The notes under the pieces are model-generated. The model was not told where the DNA came from. It did no database searches and worked only from the letters and a program-made list of their open reading frames with translations. The translations under genes and the position numbers were made by a program. Below are positions 1-8,691 of a DNA stretch of 64,000 nt, one piece after another. The stretch comes from Planctomycetota bacterium. GTDB taxonomy: Bacteria > Planctomycetota > B15-G4 > SIAN01. Location of the stretch: positions 1 to 64,000 of the forward strand of contig JANQQL010000033.1 of NCBI GenBank assembly GCA_028289345.1, read 5' to 3'. The number at the start of each line of letters is the position of its first letter. The stretch's first letter is position 1.

Positions 1-1
1 A

Positions 2-619
2 TTCGACGAGATTCGCCCGGTGCTAGCCGCCTGTGTGGAACTGTACGACCGCTTCTACGAGGACGCGGACAAGCGGGCGAAGATGGAAGAGCGAGTCCGC
101 GCTGACTACAAGCAGGTGCCGGCGAGCGTGCGGATCGACTTCCTTCTGGAACTGAATCGTCGTGCCGCAAAGCACTGGGACTTCGAAAAGGCTCAGGAAT
201 TGGCCCAAGCGGCCCAACGGGTCGTGGAAGGGGCACGATGGAGTCCCGAGCACCACATTCCGCTGACGGCGAAAGTGGCCGAGGCGTTTCATCGAGCCCA
301 GGATGAGCGCAAGGCGAAGCTGGAAGCTGGCGTGGCTCTGGCGATGTTCGAGTCGGAACGGGACCGCATCGTCGACATCTTCCGACCCGAAGCACTGCTC
401 CCTCTCGCCGAAGCGTTCCACGCTATGGAAGATTGGGCCTCGGCCCTCGAGGTCTACAAGACGGCAGTGCATGAAAGCGTGCAGAACGTGAACTCGCGAC
501 CTCGAGCCGAGGATCTGACGGCGACTTGTCTGTCCCTGGCTCGCCACGGAGTTCAACCCGACAACGGGTTGCGTCAGCGGATTCTGGCCGAGTTCGACAA
601 CCTCGGGTCGCCGTGGTAA
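2..619 (+). CDS. TPR-like helical protein, 5'-truncated by the window edge
   Basis: The frame is open from base 2, and codons before the first possible start (GTG at 20) read FDEIRP in phase, so the true start lies outside the window. The visible ~205 residues are Glu/Ala/Arg-rich and predicted all-helical, with repeated pairs of amphipathic helices (for example around AEAFHAMEDWASALEVYKTA) typical of TPR or SEL1-like scaffolds. No catalytic motif, signal peptide or membrane segment is visible in this part. It converges with the following minus-strand gene across 36 bp. The TPR assignment is an inference from periodicity and the function is unknown. Confidence 0.7.
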   Translation, partial: FDEIRPVLAACVELYDRFYEDADKRAKMEERVRADYKQVPASVRIDFLLELNRRAAKHWDFEKAQELAQAAQRVVEGARWSPEHHIPLTAKVAEAFHRAQDERKAKLEAGVALAMFESERDRIVDIFRPEALLPLAEAFHAMEDWASALEVYKTAVHESVQNVNSRPRAEDLTATCLSLARHGVQPDNGLRQRILAEFDNLGSPW

Positions 620-655
620 GTCAACCCAGCGATGTTCCTGGGGGAGAGGTTCGCT

Positions 656-1327
656 TCAGTACGAGCCGGGTCGGCGTCCACCGGTCCGGCTCGTCGAAGC
701 CGGCGGGATTTCGCGAACCTGGGAGGTCAACAGGAACTTCTTCTGAGCGAACATGACAGTTCGGATGAAATCGCCCTGAATCTCGACGACATCGGCATTC
801 TCTGCACCGCCAAAGTCGACAGGGTGAAACCCGAGTTCCTCCGCCAGACGGGCCACCACTTCCCGGGACTCCGGCTGACCTCCCGCAACGAAGGCCGAGA
901 CCCCAAAATTGCGCAAGGCTTCCGGCTCATGGTCAAAGACCTCCATCGCCATCGTATTGAAGCACTTGATGACGAAGGACTGCGGCAAGTCGGCTTGGTT
1001 TTGTGCCACGAGGGACGGAAAGAGCGGTTCTCCGTCAAGGGCGCGGGGAAAGTCGCGGTTGTTGACGTCGATGACCGTCTTGCCGGCAAGGGGCTCTGTC
1101 GAAGCGAGGAACGTGCTGGGGACCGCTCGCACGGTGTGCACGATCACTTCCGCAAACTGAGCGACAGCATCGTTGGTTCCTCCTTGGCTTTCATGTCCGA
1201 TCTCGGTGGCTACCGCGGTGGCTTTCCCAGGATCGCGGGAGCCGAACATGACCGAGTGACCGCTTTGAGCGAGGCCTCCCCCAATTGCGCGAGCCATGTT
1301 GCCCGTGCCGAATGTGCCGATTTTCAT
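656..1327 (-). CDS. F420-dependent NADP oxidoreductase family protein
   Basis: A 223-residue Rossmann-fold protein. The N-terminus KIGTFGTGNMARAIGGGLA carries the GxGxxA dinucleotide-binding motif, followed by GSRDPGKA, a pattern in which S/R residues after beta-2 read the NADP(H) 2'-phosphate. The middle part VIDVNNRDFP and the late segment CFNTMA fit the F420-dependent NADP reductase-like (NpdG/YdjA-type) family. Family members transfer hydride between NADPH and F420 or other electron carriers. Nothing nearby makes F420, so the actual cofactor partner is open. The ATG at 1327 has a GAGG-type ribosome site about 6 bases upstream. It is probably cytoplasmic and monocistronic. Confidence 0.8.
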   Translation of the reverse strand: MKIGTFGTGNMARAIGGGLAQSGHSVMFGSRDPGKATAVATEIGHESQGGTNDAVAQFAEVIVHTVRAVPSTFLASTEPLAGKTVIDVNNRDFPRALDGEPLFPSLVAQNQADLPQSFVIKCFNTMAMEVFDHEPEALRNFGVSAFVAGGQPESREVVARLAEELGFHPVDFGGAENADVVEIQGDFIRTVMFAQKKFLLTSQVREIPPASTSRTGGRRPGSY

Positions 1328-1557
1328 CGAGTCCCTCGCTTTTCATCGCGGTGGGACCACTTCCCCCGCGTTTCTTCAACATTCTGACCGCGACGACCGT
1401 GTCGCTCGCCCGTGATGGATGAATGGAGCATAGCAGGCCTCGAAGAGGTCCTTCGATGTTCCGTGCGATTGAGTCTTTGCCGCTCCGGTGACCGCCCATG
1501 CCTGCAGAAGCGACCGTGACTCGTTCTGTCAGCAGGATTTGTGACCTGAGAGTGTGG

Positions 1558-2550
1558 CTAGCGAAGATAGCCGAGCTGACGAAGTTGACTCTCTAGCATC
1601 TCTGGATCTTCTTCCGCGAAGTCATGGTCCCGACGAGGGAGCAGATGGTCGTAGCTCGAAACGGCCCGGCGGAAGGGGAGAGACTCAGGAAGAAGGCAAT
1701 CCAAGAGAACTCTGCCGTCCATGTCGTCAGCGAAGGGAATCCCTGCCAAGTGGAGGAGCGTCGGGCAAAGGTCCTCCAGGTGCATTTCCGGAACGGTGTG
1801 ATTGGCGCGAACCCCAGGGCCCCGAAGCAGCAGGATGCCTTCCGGAGAATGGCTGCCGGCACGCTCTTCGATCTCGACGAGTTCGGTCAGTTCGACCGGT
1901 CCCGCCGGGGTGGAGAGCAGGCCCAAGGGAGGGGCATCGTGACGTACCGAAACTTCGATCATTCCGTTGGCGATGGGGCGTCCAAAGAACACCGGCAAGT
2001 CGTTGTCGGGACTTCGCACGCCGTCGAGGAACCCAAGGAAGTACTTGGTGAGTGTGGTCGATGCTCGAGCGTCGCCGAAGGGGGTGACGTAGCCGCGGGT
2101 GGCGACGCTGGACACGGAAACCTGGTCTTGGATTCCGGCGAGGCGAACGAGGGGCTCCATGCGAGGCTTCGTTTCCAAGTCGACGGTGGCTTCTCGGGCC
2201 TCTTCGGCGGAGCCGAATCCATGGTCGGAAACGACAGCCACGGTGGTGTCCTGGGGAAGCAATTCGAGAAACTCCCCAAGAATGCGGTCCGCCTCTCGGT
2301 AGTAGCCGGTCAGCGCATCGGCGAAGGGAGCGGCTTCCTCCTCCGAGATGCCAAAGTCTCGAGGCCGGTAGTACTTCCAAAACTTGTGGGCGAGATTGTC
2401 GGTTCCATAGACGACGAAAGCGAAGAACTCGGGTTGGTGCTGCCGGTACAAGTGGAGCCCGAGATCCCCATTGAGCAAGAGTTGAATCCGGCGCTTGGCG
2501 GCATAGGAGGTCTCCCAGCGGGAATCCATCAGGATGTCACGGGTGCCCAT
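1558..2550 (-). CDS. Alkaline phosphatase superfamily phosphodiesterase, C-terminal part (downstream of an in-frame amber codon)
   Basis: This is the metal-binding half of a type I phosphodiesterase/nucleotide pyrophosphatase-like protein. Visible motifs are YGTDNLAHKFW (Asp and His metal ligands), VVSDHGFG (Asp-His pair) and a late His in AGSHSPEGILLL. It is read from the first ATG after a TAG, but 32 sense codons between that TAG and the ATG at 2550 are in the same frame and translate sensibly (for example RRWALGYLNHGLRARTCWK). On its own this piece lacks the nucleophile. It therefore looks like the 3' part of one gene running from 3621 to 1558, not an independent gene. Expression as a separate protein is doubtful. 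Confidence 0.8.
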   Translation of the reverse strand: MGTRDILMDSRWETSYAAKRRIQLLLNGDLGLHLYRQHQPEFFAFVVYGTDNLAHKFWKYYRPRDFGISEEEAAPFADALTGYYREADRILGEFLELLPQDTTVAVVSDHGFGSAEEAREATVDLETKPRMEPLVRLAGIQDQVSVSSVATRGYVTPFGDARASTTLTKYFLGFLDGVRSPDNDLPVFFGRPIANGMIEVSVRHDAPPLGLLSTPAGPVELTELVEIEERAGSHSPEGILLLRGPGVRANHTVPEMHLEDLCPTLLHLAGIPFADDMDGRVLLDCLLPESLPFRRAVSSYDHLLPRRDHDFAEEDPEMLESQLRQLGYLR

Positions 2551-2643
2551 CTGCAGGATCTTCCAGCAGGTTCGTGCTCGTAGTCCGTGATTCAGGTAGC
2601 CGAGGGCCCAGCGGCGAAACGTGGTGCCGAGGGGGATCCATCC

Positions 2644-3621
2644 CTAATTCTTCAGCGCATCCAACGCACCCGTTTGAAAGGCCTGTTCGAGTTCTTTGAC
2701 GAACGAAAGCTCGCTGGGGTGGGTCTCTGGTCCTCGCGCCATCCATCCGGGAATGACGAAGGGGTCGTGAGGATCCGGCGGCCAGGTGACCAACCACTGG
2801 AACAAGCCCACGGAGTATCCGTGGGCCGCGAGGATGTCCCACAGGCGAGCCGAGCGAAGGTGTTCGTCTTGAGTACTCCAGAAGTCCAGGATCCCGTGCT
2901 TCTCTGGTTGCTTGCCGGTGGCGATGGTGGTCCACAGTCTTGGGGACAAAGACACTTGCTCGGATTGAAGAACTCCGGACGATCCTTCGTCTCGAAGTCT
3001 CCTCAGGGAGGGGAGATCGTCTTTCGAGAACAAGTCATTCAGAACCGTCCAGGTTCCTGCATCGAGCCCGTAGAGGAACAGCGGAGGGCGTCCGGAATCC
3101 TCCGCCGCATGGGCGATTGAAACGGGCATGGCCGCCAGCAGCAGGAGTGGGAAAGAGGCGCCAGCCAACCAGACCCAAGGGCGGCGAACGACGCGTTGCA
3201 AGAGGCTTGCCCCGTAGCCGCAAACCACCCCGCAAGACAACGCGATCAGTCCAAGGAACACCAGGGACGAGGGAGGAGACGCGGAGGCGCTTGCCGGTGC
3301 CGCAAGTTCGGAGTCCGGGAGCAGCATCAAGGCCAGGACGATGCCGCTCACCGTTCCGAATGCCGCCGCGGTGAGCGGCAGGGCTCGGCGTGTCAGGAGG
3401 CGAAGGACGAGGGCGATGCAGCTGCCACCCATGGCAGATGCCAGCAAGAGGACGAGCGGAATGAGTCGTTCGTGTGCCAGGAAGTACGGGAACGCGAGAC
3501 GCACGACCATTCCCGTTGCGCTGCAGAACAGCATCCCCACGGCGAACCCGTTCGCGAACGTCATCCGTAACCCCATGTCGAGATCTCCAGTCGGCACCAT
3601 GGAACAGCTGGGGGTGCCCAA
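2644..3621 (-). CDS. Membrane-anchored phosphodiesterase, N-terminal part ending at an in-frame amber codon
   Basis: 325 residues. The first ~175 hold about five hydrophobic segments (for example LIPLVLLLASAMGGSCIALVL and PWVWLAGASFPLLLLAAMPV). These are followed by the start of an alkaline phosphatase-fold domain: FLYGLDAGTW supplies the first metal-binding Asp, and SPRLWTTIATGKQPEKHGI supplies the Thr nucleophile typical of phosphodiesterases. The reading frame stops at TAG (2646-2644) immediately after LDALKN and continues in phase into the metal-site half downstream. A family member needs both halves, so this copy is either a young pseudogene, a readthrough gene or a sequence error. A later start at one of the internal ATGs (residues 8, 16 or 20) is possible. 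Confidence 0.8.
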   Translation of the reverse strand: MGTPSCSMVPTGDLDMGLRMTFANGFAVGMLFCSATGMVVRLAFPYFLAHERLIPLVLLLASAMGGSCIALVLRLLTRRALPLTAAAFGTVSGIVLALMLLPDSELAAPASASASPPSSLVFLGLIALSCGVVCGYGASLLQRVVRRPWVWLAGASFPLLLLAAMPVSIAHAAEDSGRPPLFLYGLDAGTWTVLNDLFSKDDLPSLRRLRDEGSSGVLQSEQVSLSPRLWTTIATGKQPEKHGILDFWSTQDEHLRSARLWDILAAHGYSVGLFQWLVTWPPDPHDPFVIPGWMARGPETHPSELSFVKELEQAFQTGALDALKN

Positions 3622-4161
3622 CGGAAGTCTGGCGTTTTCGCCATGGGTGCGGGAACTGGCCTCTCAGACTTGATGTTTCCTTCATTCCGCTTGATGAAAG
3701 AGTGTCAGACTTCTTCATTCTTGTTTCACGGAATCGACACAACTGCCGCGTACTTTGGGCGGGTTCTCGTGGTTGTCCGATTCCCCAGCGAAACAAGAAT
3801 TGGCCAATTGGCTCCGCCCTGACTCGTCGAGTCTTTCGCCTGAGATCGAGAGTCAATGCTGATTGGTCACATGCCCGTAGAGCCCCTTTCGATTTTCGAG
3901 AGGGGCTCGTTTCTTGCCCGTCACAACCGGGTCGGATGACCGAGTCGAATGGGGCGAGTCGACGCGTTGGTTCGCCTGGTTCCAGGTGAAGGCGAGGGAC
4001 TGAGGTTGGTCAAAGACTCCGCTGGAACCTGGCAATTGGGGTCATGGATCGAGGGGGGGAAGCGGTCGCAGTTGGCGTCCACTCAGATCCCTCGCGTCCA
4101 TCCGTCACCCAGCACCCACATGGATGGGGTCATCTTCCAAAGGCCTTCGTGCCGCGGCCTG
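3622..4161 (-). other. Intergenic region without a credible gene
   Basis: This 540-base stretch lies between two minus-strand genes. Short reading frames here have no family-like composition or ribosome site. It holds a relatively AT-rich part at about 3660-3735, which probably carries the promoter of the downstream phosphodiesterase, and a strong hairpin at 3880-3908. Confidence 0.6.
3880..3908 (+). terminator. Strong hairpin, terminator-like
   Basis: The arms GAGCCCCTTTCGA and TCGAGAGGGGCTC pair over 13 positions (one G-T) around a 3-base loop and are followed on the plus strand by GTTTCTT. No T-run follows on the minus strand, although the neighbouring genes are on that strand. It most likely ends minus-strand transcription from the metallopeptidase gene at 4162 or acts in both directions, but the direction is uncertain. 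Confidence 0.5.
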
Positions 4162-6267
4162 CTAGCGACGAACCAGCCGTGCCGGGAGCCGATGTTCGGG
4201 GCCAAGAGTGACCGTCTCCGGCGGCGTCGGCAGCTCCCACGAGAAGTTGTGCTCGCGGTCGGTGATCTCCACCGCGAACTCGTGGCTCGATCCATCGGTG
4301 CAAAGGACTTCCACGGTGGTCGCGAGGCGATAGGTCGACTCTTCCTGAGTTTGTCTCACCACGAGTTCCAGGGACCCGCCGGAGAAAGTGTGTTCGTACT
4401 CCACGGTGGGAAACCCGGCCGTGAAGAACCATTGGTCGAAGAACCAGCGAAGGTCGGTCTTGGCGATCTCCGAGAAACCCTGTTGCATTCGTTCGAAGCC
4501 GTCCACGTCCCGCGCGGGGAGATCGAAAGCTCGTCGGAATCCGGCAAAGAATGTCTCGTCTCCCAGGCGACGGCGCAGCGCATCCAAGACCACGGGAGTC
4601 TTGCAGAAAACCACCGAGCGGTAGCGGGTGTTGGAGTACACCATGGGATTGGCGATGGCGAACTCCATTTCCTGGCCGGCGCCTCCGATCCATGCGTCAC
4701 GGCAGAAGCCCACGGTGCGAGCGTAAGTCTCGAAGCCTTCCCGTTCTTCCAGGAACAGGGCATTGGTATAGGTGGAGATCCCTTCCGCCAGTTCGTTCGG
4801 GAAGGCGGAGGCGTAGAAGTTCCACTGGTGCGACAGTTCATCCGCGACAACCAGGAGTCCGAGCACCGCCGGGTCGTTCAAGTTGCCGCTGCTCGCGTCC
4901 AAGCCTTCGAGATCCGGAAAGTACTGATCCGAGACCACGATCATCCCGGGAAGGCTGATGCCGGTTTCTTTCTCGACCGGGGCGACGTGAACAAATCGTA
5001 CCGGGGACCAAGGCAGGGGGCCGAGTGCCCGTTCGAAAGCCGCGGCGCACTCGAGGAGCACCTGTTGGCGCTGGACGATTCTCTTCCCTTCCTCCGGGAA
5101 TCCCCACACGGAGAGTTCCAGTCCGGCTTCGCTGGTGGCCTTCCCCGAGCGATAGTCAGCGACGGCGAATCCGAAAGGGATCTGTCGCGGGATGCGGAGG
5201 TCTTCCCGGTAGTGAAAGCGTCGCCGGTCGCCGTCGTCTTCTTGGCTGATCAGCGTCCCTCCGGTCAGAGCGGTGTAGGGTCGGGGGACGTCGAAGGTGA
5301 TGTCGACCGCGGCATCGTTGCCGTCGTCGATGGGGTACCAGAGCACGTGAGAAGAAAACGAAGAGCGCGGCCGAATCTGTCCGACCACGGAGATTTCTTG
5401 AACGAGATGCTGATCGACGGTTTGCAGGAAGTCTTCGCAGAAAAGGTGGACGTCGAAGGTCAAGCTCTCTCCGGCTGCCAGTGGATCGTCCAGATTGATG
5501 ATCAAGACATCCGCCTGGGGAAGGGACTCCATTCGCCACGACACCGAGACATCGGCGGTGACCTCGTCAACCTTGACGGTCGAGGTGTACAAACGAATCT
5601 CCCGCAGGTCGTCTCGCCGAGAGAGGATCGTCAACGTGTCATCCAGCTCGAGGGAATGAGTGGTGGGCTCCAAAGTCGCCTCAATGACGTGTTGGGTGAC
5701 TTCGAAAGCCCGGTCGCTACTGGCGGCGGCGGTGGCAGCCCGCTGCGCGCGGATCTCTTCCGCGGGGGTTCGATCCACCATCGCCAATGAGATTTCTCCA
5801 CCGACCCAGACAAATGAGTCACGGATGGCTTCCAGGTCCTGCCGTTGTTCCTGGTCGGCCCAGACCGCGGCGGGAGCCGCGAGCTGGAAGATCACCCAGG
5901 CGTCCTCTTCCTCGAAGGCCCACTCGACGGAGGTTGCACCCGCGACCGTGTATTCCCAACGCACTGCGTCCCGTTCGTCGATCGTCTCGTCGCGGAACTC
6001 CACCAGCTGGTAGGCGGTCCCGGCCGCTTGCACAATTTGGCTTTCGCGAGTCTTCAATCCCTCCGGCAGAAAGGAAACCGGGAATCGCAACACCGAACAT
6101 CGGGTGGACATGTCGGCCACCGGGGTGAACACCATGGCCAAGACGTTGCCGCCCCCGGTGTTCTTGGCTTCCCATCGCTCCGTGGGCAGTTCAAGCTGGA
6201 ATTCCGGTTCCTCGTGGTGGTACGGGTGCTGCAGGAACGCAAGAGCCATCAAGCAAGCGAGAACCAT
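4162..6267 (-). CDS. M1-like metallopeptidase with an altered zinc motif
   Basis: 701 residues with a short N-terminal hydrophobic segment (MVLACLMALAFL), suggesting export or anchoring. Residues ~20-175 form an extra beta-rich domain. From ~190 the sequence follows the M1/gluzincin plan: a beta-sandwich with typical DDTLTILSRRDDLREI and DVSFDVHLF-like strands, then the catalytic region. The catalytic motif HExxHxW reads DELSHQW (Asp476, Glu477, His480), so the first zinc-binding His is Asp. The downstream Glu lies in LAEGISTY at Glu495, only 15 residues after His480 compared with 19 in classical M1 enzymes. The GAMEN-type exopeptidase loop is replaced by GISLPGMI. It may be inactive or use an unusual metal site. 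Ribosome site AAAGGA lies 5-6 bases before the ATG. Confidence 0.82.
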   Translation of the reverse strand: MVLACLMALAFLQHPYHHEEPEFQLELPTERWEAKNTGGGNVLAMVFTPVADMSTRCSVLRFPVSFLPEGLKTRESQIVQAAGTAYQLVEFRDETIDERDAVRWEYTVAGATSVEWAFEEEDAWVIFQLAAPAAVWADQEQRQDLEAIRDSFVWVGGEISLAMVDRTPAEEIRAQRAATAAASSDRAFEVTQHVIEATLEPTTHSLELDDTLTILSRRDDLREIRLYTSTVKVDEVTADVSVSWRMESLPQADVLIINLDDPLAAGESLTFDVHLFCEDFLQTVDQHLVQEISVVGQIRPRSSFSSHVLWYPIDDGNDAAVDITFDVPRPYTALTGGTLISQEDDGDRRRFHYREDLRIPRQIPFGFAVADYRSGKATSEAGLELSVWGFPEEGKRIVQRQQVLLECAAAFERALGPLPWSPVRFVHVAPVEKETGISLPGMIVVSDQYFPDLEGLDASSGNLNDPAVLGLLVVADELSHQWNFYASAFPNELAEGISTYTNALFLEEREGFETYARTVGFCRDAWIGGAGQEMEFAIANPMVYSNTRYRSVVFCKTPVVLDALRRRLGDETFFAGFRRAFDLPARDVDGFERMQQGFSEIAKTDLRWFFDQWFFTAGFPTVEYEHTFSGGSLELVVRQTQEESTYRLATTVEVLCTDGSSHEFAVEITDREHNFSWELPTPPETVTLGPEHRLPARLVRR

Positions 6268-6360
6268 CGTTTCCTTTCAAATGGGGGACCAAACCGGAGC
6301 AGCCGGCAACCAAGAACAAGGACCGCGCCAACGGCCTGCTTGGTCTCGGGAATGACCGGG

Positions 6361-7887
6361 TCAATTTCCCGTGAGGGGCAATGCGTGGGGATCCTTGTTC
6401 ACCGGCTGATCCGGTGAGATGACCAGACGCTGGTTGACCGGCAGGTTCTCCCGCACCGTCATCCCGCCAGAGGGCCAAAGAACTCGCACGCGGTCGATCA
6501 CCGTGGCGTCGTCCAGGCCGAAGTGAACGTCCAGGGCGGACATCGATTTGAATCCAATGCCGGCATGAACCTGGGCGAGCTGAGTGACTCCCTCAGCCGT
6601 GACGAAGACGGTCGCCCCGATGCCGTGGCGATTGGGAGCTGGAGCGTCGAGAGCAATGCTCGTCCAGTGCCGCGAATCTCCTTCGTGATTGACGAACAGA
6701 TGGGGGGGAGAGCCGAGGTTGTGCACCAGGAGGTCCCGGTCGCCGTCACCTTCCAAATCGGCCGCTGCGACGGTGTAAGAGTTTTCGGTGAATGCCACTC
6801 CCAACCCAGAGGCGACGTCGTCACAGGGCCAGGATTGATTGTTGTCGTACAGCCGATTGGTGCCGAAGTTGCAAACGTAGATGTCCTGGTGGGTGTCGTT
6901 GTCGAAGTCGAAAATGAGATTGCCCCAACCCAGGAGGTAGGAGGCGACGCCGGCCTCTGCGGCGGAGTCCACGAACGTGCCGTCTCCTTGATTCAGGAGC
7001 AGGACGTTGCCCAGGGGAACGTTGCTGCAATAGAAGTCCAGGTAGCCGTTGGCATCGAAGTCGCCGATGCCAGTTCCCATGCATCCCACGCAGGCTTCGG
7101 CGCCCGCCTCTTCCGTCACCTCCACGAATCCCGCGCCCTGGTTTTGGTAGAGGTGATTGGAGGCTTCGATGCACTCCATCCCTTTGTCGGTGCACAGATA
7201 CAGATCCAAGTTCTGATCGCGGTCGTAGTCCACGAAGGTGGCCATGAATGTCAGGCGATCCTCTTCTTCGGAAACACCAAGGTTCTGAGCGACTTCCTCG
7301 AAGGTGCCATCGCCGAGGTTGCGAAACAGGCGGTTGGGAATCTCGCCGAGCCGGGTCCGGTTTGCGACATAGAGGTCCAGCCAGCCATCCTTGTCGTAGT
7401 CGCCCCAGGCACTGCCTTGTCCCCATCCGGCATCGCCCACTCCGGCGTTCCGAGTCACGTTGAGAAACGTCAGATTGCCCTCGTTGCGCATGAGCACGTT
7501 GGAACTTCCGTGAACGGTGAAGTACAGATCCAGATCCTGATCCCCGTCATAGTCCGCGGCACTGATCCCAGAGGCTTTGTTCATGGGAAGGATGTTGCTG
7601 GTGGCCGAGCGATCGGTGAAGAAGCCGCTGCCGTCGTTCTCATAGACGCCGACGTGACCATCGGCGGCGCCAATGAGCACAATGTCGGGGTCTCCGTCCC
7701 GGTCCAGGTCACAGAAACAAACGCCGTGGCCGAAGGTGGAGTTGTCCGAGCCAAAGACATAGCCAATGCCTCGGCTCGCGGCTTCTTCCGTGAACGGGGC
7801 TTGGGGGGAGCCTCCCGTCGGGAGCACGGCCAACATCCAAAGCAATCCGATCGTCATGGGGGCACTCACGAGATCGAACGAGGACAC
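6361..7887 (-). CDS. Secreted FG-GAP/VCBS repeat protein with C-terminal ASPIC/UnbV domain (CRTAC1-like)
   Basis: 508 residues from a GTG at 7887; an ATG at 7857 (MTIGLLWMLAVLP) is an equally plausible start and begins directly in the signal peptide. Seven or so repeats carry the calcium-binding D-x-D-x-D-G-x-x-D pattern (DLDRDGDPDIVL, DYDGDQDLDLYF, DYDKDGWLDLYV and others), which builds a beta-propeller. The last ~75 residues (GIGATVFVT... VRVLWPSGG) match the ASPIC/UnbV domain. Such proteins are exported, probably adhesive or surface-bound; no enzyme activity is evident. It follows the metallopeptidase gene only at a distance of 93 bp downstream, on the same strand, so the two may be co-transcribed. 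Confidence 0.88.
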   Translation of the reverse strand: MSSFDLVSAPMTIGLLWMLAVLPTGGSPQAPFTEEAASRGIGYVFGSDNSTFGHGVCFCDLDRDGDPDIVLIGAADGHVGVYENDGSGFFTDRSATSNILPMNKASGISAADYDGDQDLDLYFTVHGSSNVLMRNEGNLTFLNVTRNAGVGDAGWGQGSAWGDYDKDGWLDLYVANRTRLGEIPNRLFRNLGDGTFEEVAQNLGVSEEEDRLTFMATFVDYDRDQNLDLYLCTDKGMECIEASNHLYQNQGAGFVEVTEEAGAEACVGCMGTGIGDFDANGYLDFYCSNVPLGNVLLLNQGDGTFVDSAAEAGVASYLLGWGNLIFDFDNDTHQDIYVCNFGTNRLYDNNQSWPCDDVASGLGVAFTENSYTVAAADLEGDGDRDLLVHNLGSPPHLFVNHEGDSRHWTSIALDAPAPNRHGIGATVFVTAEGVTQLAQVHAGIGFKSMSALDVHFGLDDATVIDRVRVLWPSGGMTVRENLPVNQRLVISPDQPVNKDPHALPLTGN

Positions 7888-7994
7888 CGGGGGGAGGATC
7901 CTCGGCCGGGGTGGGCCTGGCTAGCGCCACGGATTGTAATCCACCCTGGGAGAGGAGGGGGAGTGTTCCCCGCACCCCTCCGATGGTGAGGGGT

Positions 7995-8651
7995 TCAGTG
8001 CTCTCCGGGGGCCTGGCTCGGATTCAGGAGACGGGACGACGATTGGTCCACGGACTCTCGGATCGCCGGGAGCTTCGAGCGGAAGTCGCTGGGGAGCGGA
8101 TCCAGGCGCAAACGCCTGAGCACCATCGAGACGCGAAACTCCAATCCTTCGTCACTGCGGTAGTCGAGCAAGAACTGTTCGTCAAGGAATCGGTTCACCA
8201 ATCGGGGCAGTTCCGGCAGGGGCTTGCCGAACAGAAGCTCGACCCCTTGCTCGATGAGGGCAAGGTCGACTTGTCGCAAGGAGGCGTAGTAAGTCTTCGC
8301 CAGCTCGGCGTCTTTCTCTTGCAGGGAAGCATCGAGCAAGAGCTCCACCAACAGGTGAGCGACGAAACCGGCGCGAAACTTCGGGGATGCGTTCTGTCGA
8401 AGATCTCGTCGGATTTCCGTCACCAGGCGCTGGAACTCTGGGTGACGGTGGAACCAAAGATCGTCTTCATGATGCTTGCGAACTCCGGCGACCAGGGCGT
8501 CCAGGGGCTTCGTCGCGGCTTCCCATGGTGACGGGGGGAGGTCCGAAAGCCGGCTCTTTCGATCGAGCACTTGCACCCAGTCCGGAAGTGCCGTGCCGGC
8601 CAGCAGGTAAGGATCGTGCAGCACGTCCTTGCCGTGGGCCAGGTAGTTCAT
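7995..8651 (-). CDS. AcpH-like hydrolase-fold protein of unknown function
   Basis: 218 residues. It begins MNYLAHGKDVLHDPYLLAG, which resembles the start of acyl carrier protein phosphodiesterases (MNFLAHL...). Conserved-looking acidic/His positions follow (HHEDDLWFH, GFVAHLLVELLLD). Similarity is faint and the AcpH reaction (removing phosphopantetheine from ACP) should not be assumed. There is no signal peptide or membrane segment. The ATG at 8651 shares the four bases ATGA with the stop of surE, so translation is probably coupled to it. Confidence 0.6.
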   Translation of the reverse strand: MNYLAHGKDVLHDPYLLAGTALPDWVQVLDRKSRLSDLPPSPWEAATKPLDALVAGVRKHHEDDLWFHRHPEFQRLVTEIRRDLRQNASPKFRAGFVAHLLVELLLDASLQEKDAELAKTYYASLRQVDLALIEQGVELLFGKPLPELPRLVNRFLDEQFLLDYRSDEGLEFRVSMVLRRLRLDPLPSDFRSKLPAIRESVDQSSSRLLNPSQAPGEH

Positions 8652-8691
8652 TGTTCGAGGCCTACGTCGTTCATCGTTCGAGGCCCACGTC
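8646..8691. repeat. 23-bp tandem duplication at the surE stop/next-gene start
   Basis: Two adjacent 23-base units (8646-8668 and 8669-8691) differ at two positions, and the first 9 bases of a third unit follow. On the minus strand they encode the last residues of SurE and include the ATGA where the next gene starts. Because 23 is not a multiple of 3, the two copies are read in different frames in SurE (ending in RRGPRT and then NDVGLEQ). Confidence 0.85.

Noticed and set aside
2644-2646. TAG read as pyrrolysine
   Set aside because: No pyl genes or methylamine methyltransferase context is visible, and the family has no conserved special residue there; mutation or sequence error is simpler.
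3949-5790. A 613-codon plus-strand frame opposite the M1-like gene
   Set aside because: Composition is that of an antisense shadow and the minus-strand gene has clear motifs and a ribosome site.
6523-7989. A 488-codon plus-strand frame opposite the FG-GAP/ASPIC gene
   Set aside because: Antisense to regular Asp-rich repeats, which produces long Val/Ile-rich shadow frames; no independent evidence.
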